A stretch of 64,000 nucleotides of DNA from Acidobacteriota bacterium. Lineage in GTDB: Bacteria > Acidobacteriota > Terriglobia > Terriglobales > Acidobacteriaceae. Positions 8,435 to 19,860 of this stretch are shown in pieces. The notes under the pieces are model-generated. The model had not been told where the DNA came from. It saw nothing but the letters and a program-made list of their open reading frames with translations, and made no database searches. The stretch is from assembly GCA_003225075.1 (NCBI GenBank), contig QIAP01000061.1, positions 1 to 64,000 of the forward strand, written 5' to 3'. The number at the start of each line of letters is the position of its first letter. The stretch's first letter is position 1. The position numbers and the translations under genes were made by a program.

Positions 8435-9865
8435 ATGAAACGTATAGCGGTCATCGGCGGAGGAATTTCCGGCCTGTCCGCGGCCTTTAGTCTTGAACAA
8501 AATCGCCGCGCCGGTGCTCCGATCCAATATGTACTCTACGAAAGCAGCCCTCGGCTCGGGGGTGTCCTCCTTACCGAGCGCGTCGACGGATTCGTAATCG
8601 AAGCAGGGCCTGATTCCTTCCTTACAGAAAAGCAATACGCCGCGGACCTCTGCCGTCGAGTCGGTCTCGCCGATCAACTCATCACATCGAATGATGCGGA
8701 ACGTAAGACTTACATCCTGGTCAAAGGCAAGCTGGTCGCCATTCCTGAGGGACTGATGTTCATGGTGCCGACCAAGATTCTGCCCACCGTCTTCTCCCCT
8801 CTTTTTTCTTTGGGAACGAAGCTGCGCGTAGCACGCGAGTGCTTTCAAGCTCGACGGAAAGCCGACCTAGATGAAACGGTCGCCGCCTTCTTCGAACGTC
8901 ATTATGGTCGAGAAATGGTTGAACGAGTCGCCGATCCATTGCTCTCCGGGATCTACGGCGGTGAGGCTTCCCAGCTAAGCGTTCGGGCCGTTTTGCCGCG
9001 TTTCGTGGAGTTGGAGAGTACACATGGAAGCCTGGGCCGTGCAATGCTGGCGTCACGTCGCAAAGCGGAAAGCACTCCTGCACGCCCCTTGTTTACTTCT
9101 TTGAAGAGCGGAATGCAGCAAATGGTGGATGCCATCGTAAACGATCTTTTGCCGGCTACCGCCCGTCTCAACACGCGGGTGGACGCAATCCACAGACGGG
9201 AAGTTGATTGGCTCGTATCAGCGGGCGCGAAGTCCGATACTTTCGATGCTGTAGTCGTTGCAATTCCTGCGCAAGCGGCGGCTAGACTGCTGCAGGCGAA
9301 CAGCCCTGAACTCGCCTCGGAGCTGGCCAGTATCCATTACGGTTCCTCCGTTACCGTAGCCTTGGGGTACGATCAGGAAGTCCGCTCTTACCTGCCGCCG
9401 GGGTTCGGCTTTCTTGTGCCTCGCAGCGAAGGCAAATCTCTCCTCGCCACCACATTCGTACACCAGAAGTTCCCTTATCGCGCTCCCGAGGGCCAAGCCT
9501 TGATCCGATGTTTTCTCGGGGGCACGAGCAACGAAGATATACTCCAGATTTCAGAAAAAGAGATCGTGCAAATCGTGCGGAACGAATTGCGAGAGATCCT
9601 CGGCATCCACGCCGCGCCTTTACTGTCGCGCGTCTACAGATGGAAGAGTTCGATGGCGCAGTACGAAGTCGGACATCTCGAACGACTGGAACGCATCAAG
9701 AACCTCCGAAACCAACTTCCGGGTCTGGCTCTCGCCGGTAATGGGTACGATGGCATTGGTGTGCCGGATTGTGTTCGCTCAGGAATGTCCGCCGTTTTGC
9801 ATGTATTCGCTTCTCTCGGTTTAGCTACAACGGAACCTGCGGCGAAGGTCTCTCAGACTGCTTGA
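8435..9865 (+). CDS. hemG: FAD-dependent protoporphyrinogen/coproporphyrinogen oxidase
   Basis: 476 residues, standard for the HemY-type (FAD, oxygen-dependent) enzymes. The N-terminus has the Rossmann dinucleotide fingerprint VIGGGISGLSAAFSLE, followed by LGGVLLTERVDGFVIEAGPDSF, and the C-terminus has the second FAD signature LALAGNGYDGIGVPDCVRSG. It removes six electrons from the porphyrinogen to aromatise the ring. It is the third gene of the hemE-hemH-hemG set, 102 bp after hemH. I use the symbol hemG in the HemY/CgoX sense, not for the unrelated E. coli flavodoxin-like enzyme. Protoporphyrinogen versus coproporphyrinogen preference cannot be told from sequence by eye. Confidence 0.92.
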   Translation: MKRIAVIGGGISGLSAAFSLEQNRRAGAPIQYVLYESSPRLGGVLLTERVDGFVIEAGPDSFLTEKQYAADLCRRVGLADQLITSNDAERKTYILVKGKLVAIPEGLMFMVPTKILPTVFSPLFSLGTKLRVARECFQARRKADLDETVAAFFERHYGREMVERVADPLLSGIYGGEASQLSVRAVLPRFVELESTHGSLGRAMLASRRKAESTPARPLFTSLKSGMQQMVDAIVNDLLPATARLNTRVDAIHRREVDWLVSAGAKSDTFDAVVVAIPAQAAARLLQANSPELASELASIHYGSSVTVALGYDQEVRSYLPPGFGFLVPRSEGKSLLATTFVHQKFPYRAPEGQALIRCFLGGTSNEDILQISEKEIVQIVRNELREILGIHAAPLLSRVYRWKSSMAQYEVGHLERLERIKNLRNQLPGLALAGNGYDGIGVPDCVRSGMSAVLHVFASLGLATTEPAAKVSQTA

Positions 9866-9898
9866 CCATTACCTGCGTAACCCGAGTAACCAAATACT

Positions 9899-9919
9899 GT
9901 GCAGAAACAAACTCTGCAC
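9899..9919 (+). other. Short hairpin after hemG
   Basis: GTGCAGA at 9899-9905 pairs perfectly with TCTGCAC at 9913-9919 around a 7-base loop. No T-run follows, so it is a weak terminator candidate at most; it may instead be an mRNA-end hairpin between hemG and the next gene. Confidence 0.35.
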
Positions 9920-9959
9920 GCGCGTGTTATTAGTGATCGAGAAGTCGAGGAGATTCTTG

Positions 9960-10778
9960 ATGCGCGTCCGGAGTGGCACGATTTTATCGCTCACGATCTT
10001 GTTAGTTTGCCTGGCTTGGGGACAACAGGAGAACCAAAAATCCCAGAGAACTCAAGGCGATATGGCGGGCATGCTTATGTCTGGCGACTCCGCGTCAGAC
10101 ACGTCCCCGATGAAGGATACGCTGACCATGAGCAGTGAGGGCAGTGCACACGCCATGAATTCCATGCAAGACCATCACCTGAATATGGGTCCGCATATGA
10201 TAATAACGACACTGCGCGATCCGAACCCCGGGGATGAAAATCGCGCGGATCAGATCGCCGTGGCTGCCCGGGAAACCGCAGACAAGTACAAGGATTATCA
10301 AGCTGCTCTGGCAGACGGATACAAGATCTTCCTGCCCAACCTGCCGCAAAGGCAATATCACTTTACGAACAACCGGTACGCCTTTGAAGCCGTGTTCCGT
10401 TTTAACCCCGAACATCCGACATCGCTGCTCTACCAGAAAAACGGTGACGACTACAAGCTGATCGGTGTCATGTATACCGCGCCCAAAAATGCCAGCGAAG
10501 ATCAACTTGACCAGCGAATCCCGCTCAGTATTGCCCAATGGCACGCCCACGTGAATCTGTGCATGCCGCCTCCAGATCGGAAGCGGGAATTGTGGGGGCC
10601 GCACACGAGTTTTGGACTTACCGGTTCAATCTCAACCAAAGAAGATTGTGATGCCGCCGGTGGCAAATTCGTGCCCCAGGTTTTCGGATGGATGGTGCAC
10701 ATGTATCCGTTCGAGCAGAAGCCGGCCGATATCTGGTCGGTCGAGCGGCAAGCGCACCACCATAACCACGGAGACTAG
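9960..10778 (+). CDS. Secreted His/Met-rich protein, probable metal-binding
   Basis: 272 residues from the ATG at 9960, preceded by GAGGAG at an 8-base spacing; an upstream in-frame start at 9924 lacks one. Signal peptide at about residues 1-22. Residues ~35-75 are rich in Met and His (DMAGMLM, HAMNSMQDHHLNMGPHM). The folded region follows, with invariant-looking WHAHVNLCMPP, HTSFG and GWMVHMYPF, and the protein ends in HHHNHGD. I recognise this as a conserved hypothetical of soil bacteria but know no assigned function. Met/His clusters are typical of copper-handling periplasmic proteins, so copper or another soft metal is the inferred ligand. It follows the heme genes by 94 bp on the same strand, which may be chance. 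Confidence 0.7.
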   Translation: MRVRSGTILSLTILLVCLAWGQQENQKSQRTQGDMAGMLMSGDSASDTSPMKDTLTMSSEGSAHAMNSMQDHHLNMGPHMIITTLRDPNPGDENRADQIAVAARETADKYKDYQAALADGYKIFLPNLPQRQYHFTNNRYAFEAVFRFNPEHPTSLLYQKNGDDYKLIGVMYTAPKNASEDQLDQRIPLSIAQWHAHVNLCMPPPDRKRELWGPHTSFGLTGSISTKEDCDAAGGKFVPQVFGWMVHMYPFEQKPADIWSVERQAHHHNHGD

Positions 10779-10833
10779 CAAGAACCTCCGAAGGCCCAAC
10801 ATTTGACTGACAGTTTTCTTGTTGAGGTTGAGA

Positions 10834-11301
10834 TCACGGTTGGAACACCCAACGGTCGCTTACCAGGAAATTCATGATCGAACACGCTGTTATGGTGACT
10901 ATGTTGGCCACTAGATAGTGAAAGTGTGCCACGCCTGCCAGCAAGTACATCATCAGCAAGTTGCCGCTGATAGAGAGGGCTCCCGTGCTCAGGTTAAACT
11001 TCAGAAAACGCGTGAAGGCGTCGCTTGGCGCTGGTTGTCGGGATAGTCGATCGAACCAGGTAAAGTGCTCGTGCCAGAAGAAATTATGAATGACGGTCGC
11101 TTCGACCGCAAGCGCCGTAGCCCACAAATAGTCCAGTTGTAACCATCCTTTGAACGTGGCCAGAGCGAGCAGTTGCACAATAATTCCAATACCCCCAACG
11201 GCATTGAATTTCAGCCAGCGAATACCTATCCGGCGCCGCTCTTCCGTGCGTTGGTTTCGGCTGATCCAATCGTCCAAATTCTGATTGGCGTGGACTTTCA
11301 T
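10834..11301 (-). CDS. GtrA-family membrane protein
   Basis: 155 residues with four predicted membrane helices. Family markers are the KFNAVGGIGIIVQL opening, HNFFWHEHFTWF after helix 2, and the closing NFLVSDRWVF. GtrA proteins are thought to flip or help translocate polyprenyl-linked sugars across the inner membrane for decoration of surface polymers; some members pair with glycosyltransferases. Its start ATG overlaps the stop of the CDP-alcohol phosphatidyltransferase gene by four bases (11298-11301), so the two are translationally coupled. That link hints at a role in modifying a lipid or polymer made by the neighbour. Confidence 0.85.
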   Translation of the reverse strand: MKVHANQNLDDWISRNQRTEERRRIGIRWLKFNAVGGIGIIVQLLALATFKGWLQLDYLWATALAVEATVIHNFFWHEHFTWFDRLSRQPAPSDAFTRFLKFNLSTGALSISGNLLMMYLLAGVAHFHYLVANIVTITACSIMNFLVSDRWVFQP

Positions 11302-12044
11302 TGAATCCGCTCCTCCATATACAAACGGTGTGCGTTACGAGCGCTGAAGAACATCAATATGAGGCTCATGCCGAGGAGCCCGATGGTTCCGCCGATGTCG
11401 AATAGGCGATAACGCCCGCCAAGTGCAATGGGACGGAACAGAACCACAACATTGCCTACCGCTAAGAGCAAACGAAGCTCGGTGGGTCCGAGACGCCAGA
11501 ATGAGAGGTGAAACTCACCCAGTGTGTACGTCGCGAGATAAGACTGAATTGAAAGCAGCAGGAACCCGACCAGCAAACCGATCGCGATGTAGGGGTGCAT
11601 ATATCCCGAGAACGCCAAGCCTCCCATCAGGAACAGCGCGCCGAAACTGTCGATCATGTGGTCGACATAAAACCCGTAACGGGGACGTTGCTGTTGCCGC
11701 ACTCGGGCCAGGGTGCCGTCGAGGCTGTCCCCCAGCCAATTTATCGCCAAGCACCATACGACCCCGAGTAGGGCGTGCGGATTCCAGCGGGACAGCGCGT
11801 AGAAAACCCCAGCCATGATCTGTGCCAGAAATCCCAGCGCGGTCAGATGATCTGAGTTGATCCAGCCTGGTGTGCGCTCCGCCATCCAGGTCAATGCGCG
11901 TTTTTCCGCTGACGCCACAAAACTCTGTTGGACGCGCCGGGCATTTGAGAATCCGGATCCTCCGCGCCGTACTTCGCCCAAAATTCCGGGATCGGTCTGC
12001 TCGCAGTATTCGCTTAACGAACTCCCCATAGTTTGACTCGCCAT
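11298..12044 (-). CDS. CDP-alcohol phosphatidyltransferase family protein
   Basis: 249 residues from the ATG at 12044, which has GGAGGG 6 bases upstream; the in-frame ATG at 12050 would abut that site. The family signature D-x2-D-G-x2-A-R-x9-G-x3-D-x3-D is present (DSLDGTLAR then GFYVDHMID). Several membrane helices follow. The enzyme transfers a phosphatidyl group from a CDP-lipid to an alcohol, or an equivalent head group; the alcohol cannot be deduced. It is coupled to the GtrA gene downstream. An N-terminal extension of about 45 polar residues precedes the first helix. Confidence 0.85.
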   Translation of the reverse strand: MASQTMGSSLSEYCEQTDPGILGEVRRGGSGFSNARRVQQSFVASAEKRALTWMAERTPGWINSDHLTALGFLAQIMAGVFYALSRWNPHALLGVVWCLAINWLGDSLDGTLARVRQQQRPRYGFYVDHMIDSFGALFLMGGLAFSGYMHPYIAIGLLVGFLLLSIQSYLATYTLGEFHLSFWRLGPTELRLLLAVGNVVVLFRPIALGGRYRLFDIGGTIGLLGMSLILMFFSARNAHRLYMEERIQ

Positions 12045-12209
12045 AGACATCCCTCCATGAGCGCCAATTTGCCTATGAAGTTCCGTCCACACAATGCACT
12101 ACGGATCAATCGCAGCACAAAGGAATATCAACCTGTAAATCCTTGCAAATGCTATGGATGAAAGGAGAGGTAAATCGTAAGCAAGACGCAGTGGAGAACT
12201 GTCGCCGCG

Positions 12210-13586
12210 CTACTGCGAAGCCGATTCCTGTACTGCTGATCTTAGTTGGTCCACAGACCAAGCGATTTGTTCTGCTGTGACCACTGCCGGCGGCGCGATC
12301 AGCAAATGATCACCGGAGGTTCCATCTACGCAGCCCTGTACTGGGTAAACGAGCAGCCCGCGATCAAGTGCCGCTTGCGCCACACGCGCTGCAAAATTCA
12401 ATTCCGGAGGAAACGGTTGCTTGCTCCTCTTGTCGGCGACGAATTCGACGCCCCACAGCAGTCCGATGCCCCTTACGTCACCTATCGAGGGGAGATTTCG
12501 CAAACTATCGAGCTCTAGCCGCAGTTGCTCGCCGACGCTTCCGGGCTGACCCGAATCCGCTGCTTGCACTAGTTTTCTCGATTGAATCAGGTGCAGGACA
12601 GCTCGTCCCGCTGCCATCGAGATCGGGTGCGCATTAAAGGTGAAACCGTGTATGAAGGATCCCGAACCCGCGGCGATCGCGTCTCTGACTTTTTTACTCG
12701 CAATCACTGCCCCCAAGGGCGCGTACCCGCTGGAAAGGCCTTTGGCGGCAACGAGAATATCCGGAGCCACTCCCCAATGCTCGACCGCGAAGTTCCGCCC
12801 TGTGCGCCCCATACCGCTCATCACTTCATCGACGATTAGCAAAACACCATTCCGAAGGCAAATCTCGGCTACTGCCCGTAGATACCCCGGCGGAGGCAGG
12901 ACCCCGCCGAGGGTCGCGCCGCTGACCGGCTCAAAAATGAATGCCGCCGCCTCGCCATTGGTCGCCTTTATCGCTCGCTCCAACTCCTCGGCGTACTGCT
13001 GTCCGCAGTTTTGGCAGCCATCTTTGCAGTCATAGGCGCAGCGGTAGCAATAAGGAAATCCAACGTGCTCAAATTCGCGCACCATCGGAAGGTATATTTC
13101 ACGGCGCCGTTTGTTCCCGGACACCGCCAATGCGCCCAGCGTGGACCCGTGATAGCTCTGCTGCCGACTCACAATCCTGTAACGTCGAGCCCGGCCGATC
13201 TCGACCTGATATTGCCTGGCGAGTTTCAGCGCCGTCTCTACCGACTCGGAGCCACCGCTCGTGAAATACACGCTACCGCCGCGGAAGTTTTCTCCCGCAA
13301 ACTCCAGCAGTTCCTCGGCATATTTTTCCGCCACCGGGGTCGTGAACTGACTACTGTGCACGAACTCTAGCTTCGTAGCCTGTTCAGCCATGGCCGCCGA
13401 GATCTCCGCCACCCCATGGCCGACAAAATTCACCGCCGCCGAGCCAGAAAAGTCGAGATATCGTTTGCCTTCAGAGTCCCAGACATGGACGCCTTCCCCG
13501 CGTATGGCGGCGGGAAATAATTTGCGGAATGATCGGCGGAGAACGGCTGAGACAGCAGAAGATTCAGAAATGGTAGGGTCCGCCAC
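12210..13586 (-). CDS. Class III (PLP-dependent) aminotransferase
   Basis: 458 residues, cytosolic, fold type I. The PLP-binding region shows FTSGGSESVETALKLAR, IVDEVMSGMGRTG and the Schiff-base lysine in AAKGLSSGYAPLGAV. A Cys-rich stretch, CYRCAYDCKDGCQNC at about residues 178-192, occurs between the active-site strands; related bacterial enzymes also carry Cys residues here, so it may be a family trait and perhaps a metal site. It belongs to the ornithine/acetylornithine/omega-amino acid group; the amino donor is not readable. It lies upstream of the CDP-alcohol phosphatidyltransferase on the same strand, about 165 bp away. Confidence 0.9.
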   Translation of the reverse strand: MADPTISESSAVSAVLRRSFRKLFPAAIRGEGVHVWDSEGKRYLDFSGSAAVNFVGHGVAEISAAMAEQATKLEFVHSSQFTTPVAEKYAEELLEFAGENFRGGSVYFTSGGSESVETALKLARQYQVEIGRARRYRIVSRQQSYHGSTLGALAVSGNKRRREIYLPMVREFEHVGFPYCYRCAYDCKDGCQNCGQQYAEELERAIKATNGEAAAFIFEPVSGATLGGVLPPPGYLRAVAEICLRNGVLLIVDEVMSGMGRTGRNFAVEHWGVAPDILVAAKGLSSGYAPLGAVIASKKVRDAIAAGSGSFIHGFTFNAHPISMAAGRAVLHLIQSRKLVQAADSGQPGSVGEQLRLELDSLRNLPSIGDVRGIGLLWGVEFVADKRSKQPFPPELNFAARVAQAALDRGLLVYPVQGCVDGTSGDHLLIAPPAVVTAEQIAWSVDQLRSAVQESASQ

Positions 13587-13678
13587 GCCTCGGATTATCC
13601 GGCGAGGTGCAGGCAGGTGTCAAAAAATGCGGAAACAGGAGTGATTTTCAGTGGAACAGTTTGCGCTGGCGATGCGAC

Positions 13679-15829
<2,151 letters not shown>

Positions 15830-17476
15830 TTACACCAGGTCTTCCACTTTGAGCTGCGTTCCCATATCTTTCCAGGAAGTTCGGAACTGCTTCTCGACAA
15901 AATCAGCGTCGTAGGTTCGTCCCTCTGACTTCAAAGCTTGCTGCAAACCGAACAATGAACGTGGATTACGTGGGTTACGGTCGAGATCCTCGCGGAAAAC
16001 TTTCTCGGCTCCCGCCGTATCTCCATTCATCAGCAATGCCGCCCCCAATGACTCACGCACTGGGAAAAACCAATCTGGCGGTTCGCCATATTTTAGCGAG
16101 TCCTGAACCGAGACCGCTTCGCGCAACATTGAGACTGCGTTGTTATTGTCTTTCTTGGCCAATGCAATCTTGGCGCCTAAAATGTTCTCTGCGATTTTCA
16201 AGATGTCCTTGGCCTTGTTGTTGACAGGCATGGCGAAGATAACGTCAGGAGGCGTATTCTGCTCCGCCTGAGCAACTGCCTTATATTCTGCTTCGGCCTC
16301 GCTTACCTTGCCCGTTCCGGCTAATGCCATGCCTCGTGCGAAATGCCAGAACGTAGTCGTCGTCTTCATAGCAGGGTCCGGCTGTGGCAGAGCGAGGATC
16401 TGGTTCCACTTGTGGAAACGAACGTCTACTGCCAACGGGATTGTCATAAAGCCCTCGAGCGGCGGCATATCCTTGACGTGCGGACCCACGTGGGCGGCCA
16501 GCATGTCAGCATTTTTCCTGGCTTCCGGATAGTTACCCTTCATAGCTGAGCACGCGGCGATAAAGTGCAGGTTATGGCTGTAGTACATCATCGGGTAAAT
16601 ACCCTGCACCCCACTCGCCTTGATGTAGGCTCGGTCGACTGCTGCCGCTTCTTCGTTGGTTTTCACTGCCGACTCATAGTCCCCGGTGCGAATATAGATA
16701 TGCGCAGGCATGTGAACGATATGTCCGGCCGCGGGTGCGAGCGACGCTAACTTGTTGGCGCCAGCTAAGGCACGCTCCGGGTTGGGTGAAGCTTCCACGG
16801 CATGAATGTAGTAGTGAACGGCGCCCATGTGGTTGGGATCGCGGCGAATTACCGATTCCAGAGTCGATACCACTTCCTCTGTGCCCACTTCTGGACTGCC
16901 ATCGTGGTGCCACAGTCCCCAAGGGTGCAAATTCATGCCGGATTCCGCAAATAACGTGGCCGCATCCAGATCATCAGGATATTTCTTGACTACCTCCCGC
17001 ATTGCGTCGCGGTATTCCTCGGCAGACTTCTTCCGATCTGAGTTCGGCTCGGGCGGAAACCGCTTTGCCAGTGCCTGAATGTAATCGCGTTCGCTGGGGG
17101 AAGCGTTGGCCGACATGTCTACGGCCTTCTGAATAGCTTCATGCGCCTGTTTGAAACGATCATCACTCGCTGAATCGTTATAGTTTGGTCCCACTGCTTC
17201 AGCGATTCCCCAATATGCCATAGCGAGCTTGGGATCCAGTTCGCTGGCGCGCTGGAACGAATGTGCTGCTTCGTCGTGATTGAAAGCGTAGATGAGGCGT
17301 AGTCCCTGATCGAAAAACTGCTGTGCTTGAGGGTTGCTGGTCGAAACCGGATGATGAAGATCTCCTAATCCCGACATTAACGTTGCGGCCTTCGGCCGGC
17401 CAGGGGACGCATGCTCCTGCGCTAGCGTTGTTGCTGCCAGTAAAGTAAGGAACAGAATTGATGACAGGTATTTCAC
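15830..17476 (-). CDS. Secreted TPR-repeat protein
   Basis: 548 residues from the GTG at 17476, which has AGGAGG 8 bases upstream and opens directly into a signal peptide (residues 1-~19). The rest is helical with tetratricopeptide-like pairs: FDQGLRLIYAFNHDEAAHSFQRA, AYWGIAEAVGPNYND, HMPAHIYIRTGDYESAV, and C-terminal LGAALLMNGDTAGAEKVF. A conserved block around NLHPWGLWH and MPAHIYIR is typical of a widespread secreted TPR family of unknown function. Periplasmic scaffolding is inferred; nothing indicates a partner. It has its own terminator and is divergent from the lipid kinase gene. Confidence 0.8.
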   Translation of the reverse strand: MKYLSSILFLTLLAATTLAQEHASPGRPKAATLMSGLGDLHHPVSTSNPQAQQFFDQGLRLIYAFNHDEAAHSFQRASELDPKLAMAYWGIAEAVGPNYNDSASDDRFKQAHEAIQKAVDMSANASPSERDYIQALAKRFPPEPNSDRKKSAEEYRDAMREVVKKYPDDLDAATLFAESGMNLHPWGLWHHDGSPEVGTEEVVSTLESVIRRDPNHMGAVHYYIHAVEASPNPERALAGANKLASLAPAAGHIVHMPAHIYIRTGDYESAVKTNEEAAAVDRAYIKASGVQGIYPMMYYSHNLHFIAACSAMKGNYPEARKNADMLAAHVGPHVKDMPPLEGFMTIPLAVDVRFHKWNQILALPQPDPAMKTTTTFWHFARGMALAGTGKVSEAEAEYKAVAQAEQNTPPDVIFAMPVNNKAKDILKIAENILGAKIALAKKDNNNAVSMLREAVSVQDSLKYGEPPDWFFPVRESLGAALLMNGDTAGAEKVFREDLDRNPRNPRSLFGLQQALKSEGRTYDADFVEKQFRTSWKDMGTQLKVEDLV

Positions 17477-17631
17477 GAGGTAGTCCTCCTGAGATCGAAG
17501 TATCGAAATTGATTCCAACAGAGCCAAGGAAGGAAATGCTTTAAAAACCCGAGTGCGCATAGCTTAGTCAAATTCCGAGAGATACGCAATAATGTCGGCG
17601 CTGGTAAGCTGGCAGTTCTGGACCCTAATCC

Positions 17632-18594
17632 GTGCACAAGGCAATTCTTCTCTACAACCCGCTCGCTGGCCGCCGGCGGAAGCGCCGTCTGGCCGATGTC
17701 GAAGCGGCTCTGACTGTGTTGCGAGCCGCGGGCGTAGAAGCCATTTCCGCGGCAACACACTCGGGCGCACGAGCGGGTGAGCAGGCGCAGGAAGCGATTG
17801 AATCCGGTTGCGACACTGTTTTTGCCTGCGGGGGTGATGGGACAATCCACGACGTGTTGCAGGGCATGGTGGGCACTGCAGCTGCACTGGCCATCATCCC
17901 GCTGGGAACCGCCAACTCGCTGGCACACGACTTGCGGCTTCCCCAAAATCCGGCCTTGGCAGCGCGTGTCGCGCTGACCGCTCCAGCCCATCGAATCGCG
18001 GTGGGAAAAGTAAACTGTCTCGACTTCAGCGGAAATCAGACATCGCGCTATTTCCTGGTTGTGACTGGCGTCGGCGTAGACGCACACCTGTTCTATGCGT
18101 TGAGCGCGCCGCTAAAGCAGAGAGTAGGTATGGGAGCCTACTACGGCAAAGCTACCCATCTCTGGCTCAGTCATAGAATGGAGTCTTTCCTGGCTGAGTT
18201 TCGGGAACCCAATGTGGACCAACACCGTCGCATCCTGGTTTCGGAATTGTTAGCGGTGCGCATCCGGAACTTCGGGGGAATATTGCAGGAACTGGCACCC
18301 GGAGCATCGCTCCAGCGCAATGATCTGCGGCTGGTGCTATTTCGAACTTCCAATCGATTTTTCTACCTGCTTTACGTCCTTAAAGGATTGCTGCGGCAGA
18401 AGTGGAACATTCGGGGAATCGATCTGGCGCACAGCGACAAGATTAGTTGCCAGTGTTTGCCTGCAAGCCTGCCGAGAAATGGCAACCCACGGGTAAATTC
18501 CCGAATTTTCGTGGAAGCTGACGGCGAATTGCTCGGCACGCTTCCCGCGGAGATCAGCGTCGTGCCTGATGCCTTGACGTTACTAATCCCTTGA
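17632..18594 (+). CDS. Diacylglycerol/lipid kinase family protein (YegS-like)
   Basis: 320 residues from a GTG. The diacylglycerol kinase catalytic fold is shown by LLYNPLAG at the N-terminus, the ATP-binding FACGGDGTIHDVLQG at about residues 64-78, and IIPLGTANSLAHDL. These soluble kinases phosphorylate diacylglycerol, sphingoid bases or related lipids; bacterial members feed phosphatidic acid back into membranes or make special lipids. The start is the first codon giving the conserved beta-strand. Divergent from the TPR gene; the next gene downstream, a membrane hydrolase, follows after 113 bp on the same strand. Confidence 0.85.
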   Translation: MHKAILLYNPLAGRRRKRRLADVEAALTVLRAAGVEAISAATHSGARAGEQAQEAIESGCDTVFACGGDGTIHDVLQGMVGTAAALAIIPLGTANSLAHDLRLPQNPALAARVALTAPAHRIAVGKVNCLDFSGNQTSRYFLVVTGVGVDAHLFYALSAPLKQRVGMGAYYGKATHLWLSHRMESFLAEFREPNVDQHRRILVSELLAVRIRNFGGILQELAPGASLQRNDLRLVLFRTSNRFFYLLYVLKGLLRQKWNIRGIDLAHSDKISCQCLPASLPRNGNPRVNSRIFVEADGELLGTLPAEISVVPDALTLLIP

Positions 18595-18707
18595 GATTTT
18601 GCATCCCGCAGTCTGGGGGTTTGTCTAATACTTCGATGACTCAACGCTGCGATCAACTTACAATGCATGCGGTCTGTGATTACACGGTTACATAAGATTC
18701 GGACTAT

Positions 18708-19826
18708 TTGGAACCCGTCACCCATTTCCTGACTGGCGCGTGTCTTGGTCGCGCCGGGCTGAATCGCAAGACGGCGCTGGCCACGGCCACGCTGACACTC
18801 GCGGCCGAAGCTCCCGACATCGACGTGCTGGGTAATTTTCGCGGACCGGTCTTCGGTTTTGCTCATCACCGCGGGTTCACGCATTCGTTCCTTGGGGTTC
18901 CATTGGTTGCTGCGGTCGTCGTAGCATTGATCTATGCGATCTGGGCTTTTACCGGACGCAAGATCAAAGACCCCAATCGTCCGCCACGCTGGGCGGTGCT
19001 ATTTCTGTACGCCTGTGTAGCTGGGTTCAGCCATATCCTGCTTGATTTCACCAATGCCTATGGGGTGCGCCCTTTCTGGCCGTTTTCGGAAAAATGGTAC
19101 TCGTGGGACATTGTTTCCATTGTGGAACCCACGATTTTAGGATTTCTTGTACTTGCTCTCCTGCTGCCCGCCTTTTTCTCCCTGATAAGCGAAGAAATTG
19201 GAGAACGTCGAAAAGGCCCTCATGGCCGGCTGGCCGCTACTTTGGCCCTTCTAGGCACGGTGCTGGTGTGGGGAGTGCGTGATTACGAGCATCGCCGGGC
19301 ACTCAGCGTTCTACGCGCCCGCTTGTATGAGAGCGCCGATCCCATTCGTGTATCCGCGTATCCCATGTGGGTTAATCCTTTTCTCTGGCACGGCATGGTT
19401 GAGACCAGGAACTTTTTCGCCAGCACGTTGGTGGACTCGTCCACGGCTGACGTTGACCCGGAAGGACACATGCGAATCTATTACAAACCAGAAGAGACAC
19501 CCGTAACTCTGGCAGCGAAGCGATCTTATCTGGGACGCGTGTACCTCGACTGGGCGGAATATCCGCTCACCGAGACCGAGCAATTGAACCAAGGCTACCT
19601 AGTCCGCTTTCGCGATTTGCGATATGAGGACCCAGAACGAGTGCGTCGCTCGCCGCTATCGGCCGGAGTCGAACTGGATCAGAACCTGCGAGTAGTGGCG
19701 GAAATCTTCGGGTGGCGCAGATCCCGGTCCCTCACGGAGCCGGGAACATCTAGCGTTGGACTTAGCGTCCCCTTCCGGCTCGTTCCCGTATTGGTATCTG
19801 CCGAGCGCGGAAGGAAATCCAAATAG
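18708..19826 (+). CDS. Membrane-bound metal-dependent hydrolase (YdjM/DUF457 family)
   Basis: 372 residues from a TTG at 18708. The N-terminus MEPVTHFLTGACLGRAGL and the AAEAPDIDVLG and AHHRGFTHSFLG motifs, with the His/Asp cluster, are characteristic of the LexA-regulated, membrane-bound metal-dependent hydrolase family. Three to four membrane helices follow (around residues 63-85, 100-117, 143-165, 178-190), then a soluble C-terminal domain of ~170 residues. The reaction is unknown; the family resembles phospholipase-like zinc enzymes. No other ATG gives the conserved N-terminus, so a TTG start is inferred. Confidence 0.8.
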   Translation: MEPVTHFLTGACLGRAGLNRKTALATATLTLAAEAPDIDVLGNFRGPVFGFAHHRGFTHSFLGVPLVAAVVVALIYAIWAFTGRKIKDPNRPPRWAVLFLYACVAGFSHILLDFTNAYGVRPFWPFSEKWYSWDIVSIVEPTILGFLVLALLLPAFFSLISEEIGERRKGPHGRLAATLALLGTVLVWGVRDYEHRRALSVLRARLYESADPIRVSAYPMWVNPFLWHGMVETRNFFASTLVDSSTADVDPEGHMRIYYKPEETPVTLAAKRSYLGRVYLDWAEYPLTETEQLNQGYLVRFRDLRYEDPERVRRSPLSAGVELDQNLRVVAEIFGWRRSRSLTEPGTSSVGLSVPFRLVPVLVSAERGRKSK

Positions 19827-19860
19827 AGTCTGCTTTGCGGGGCATTTATTTCGTAACAAT

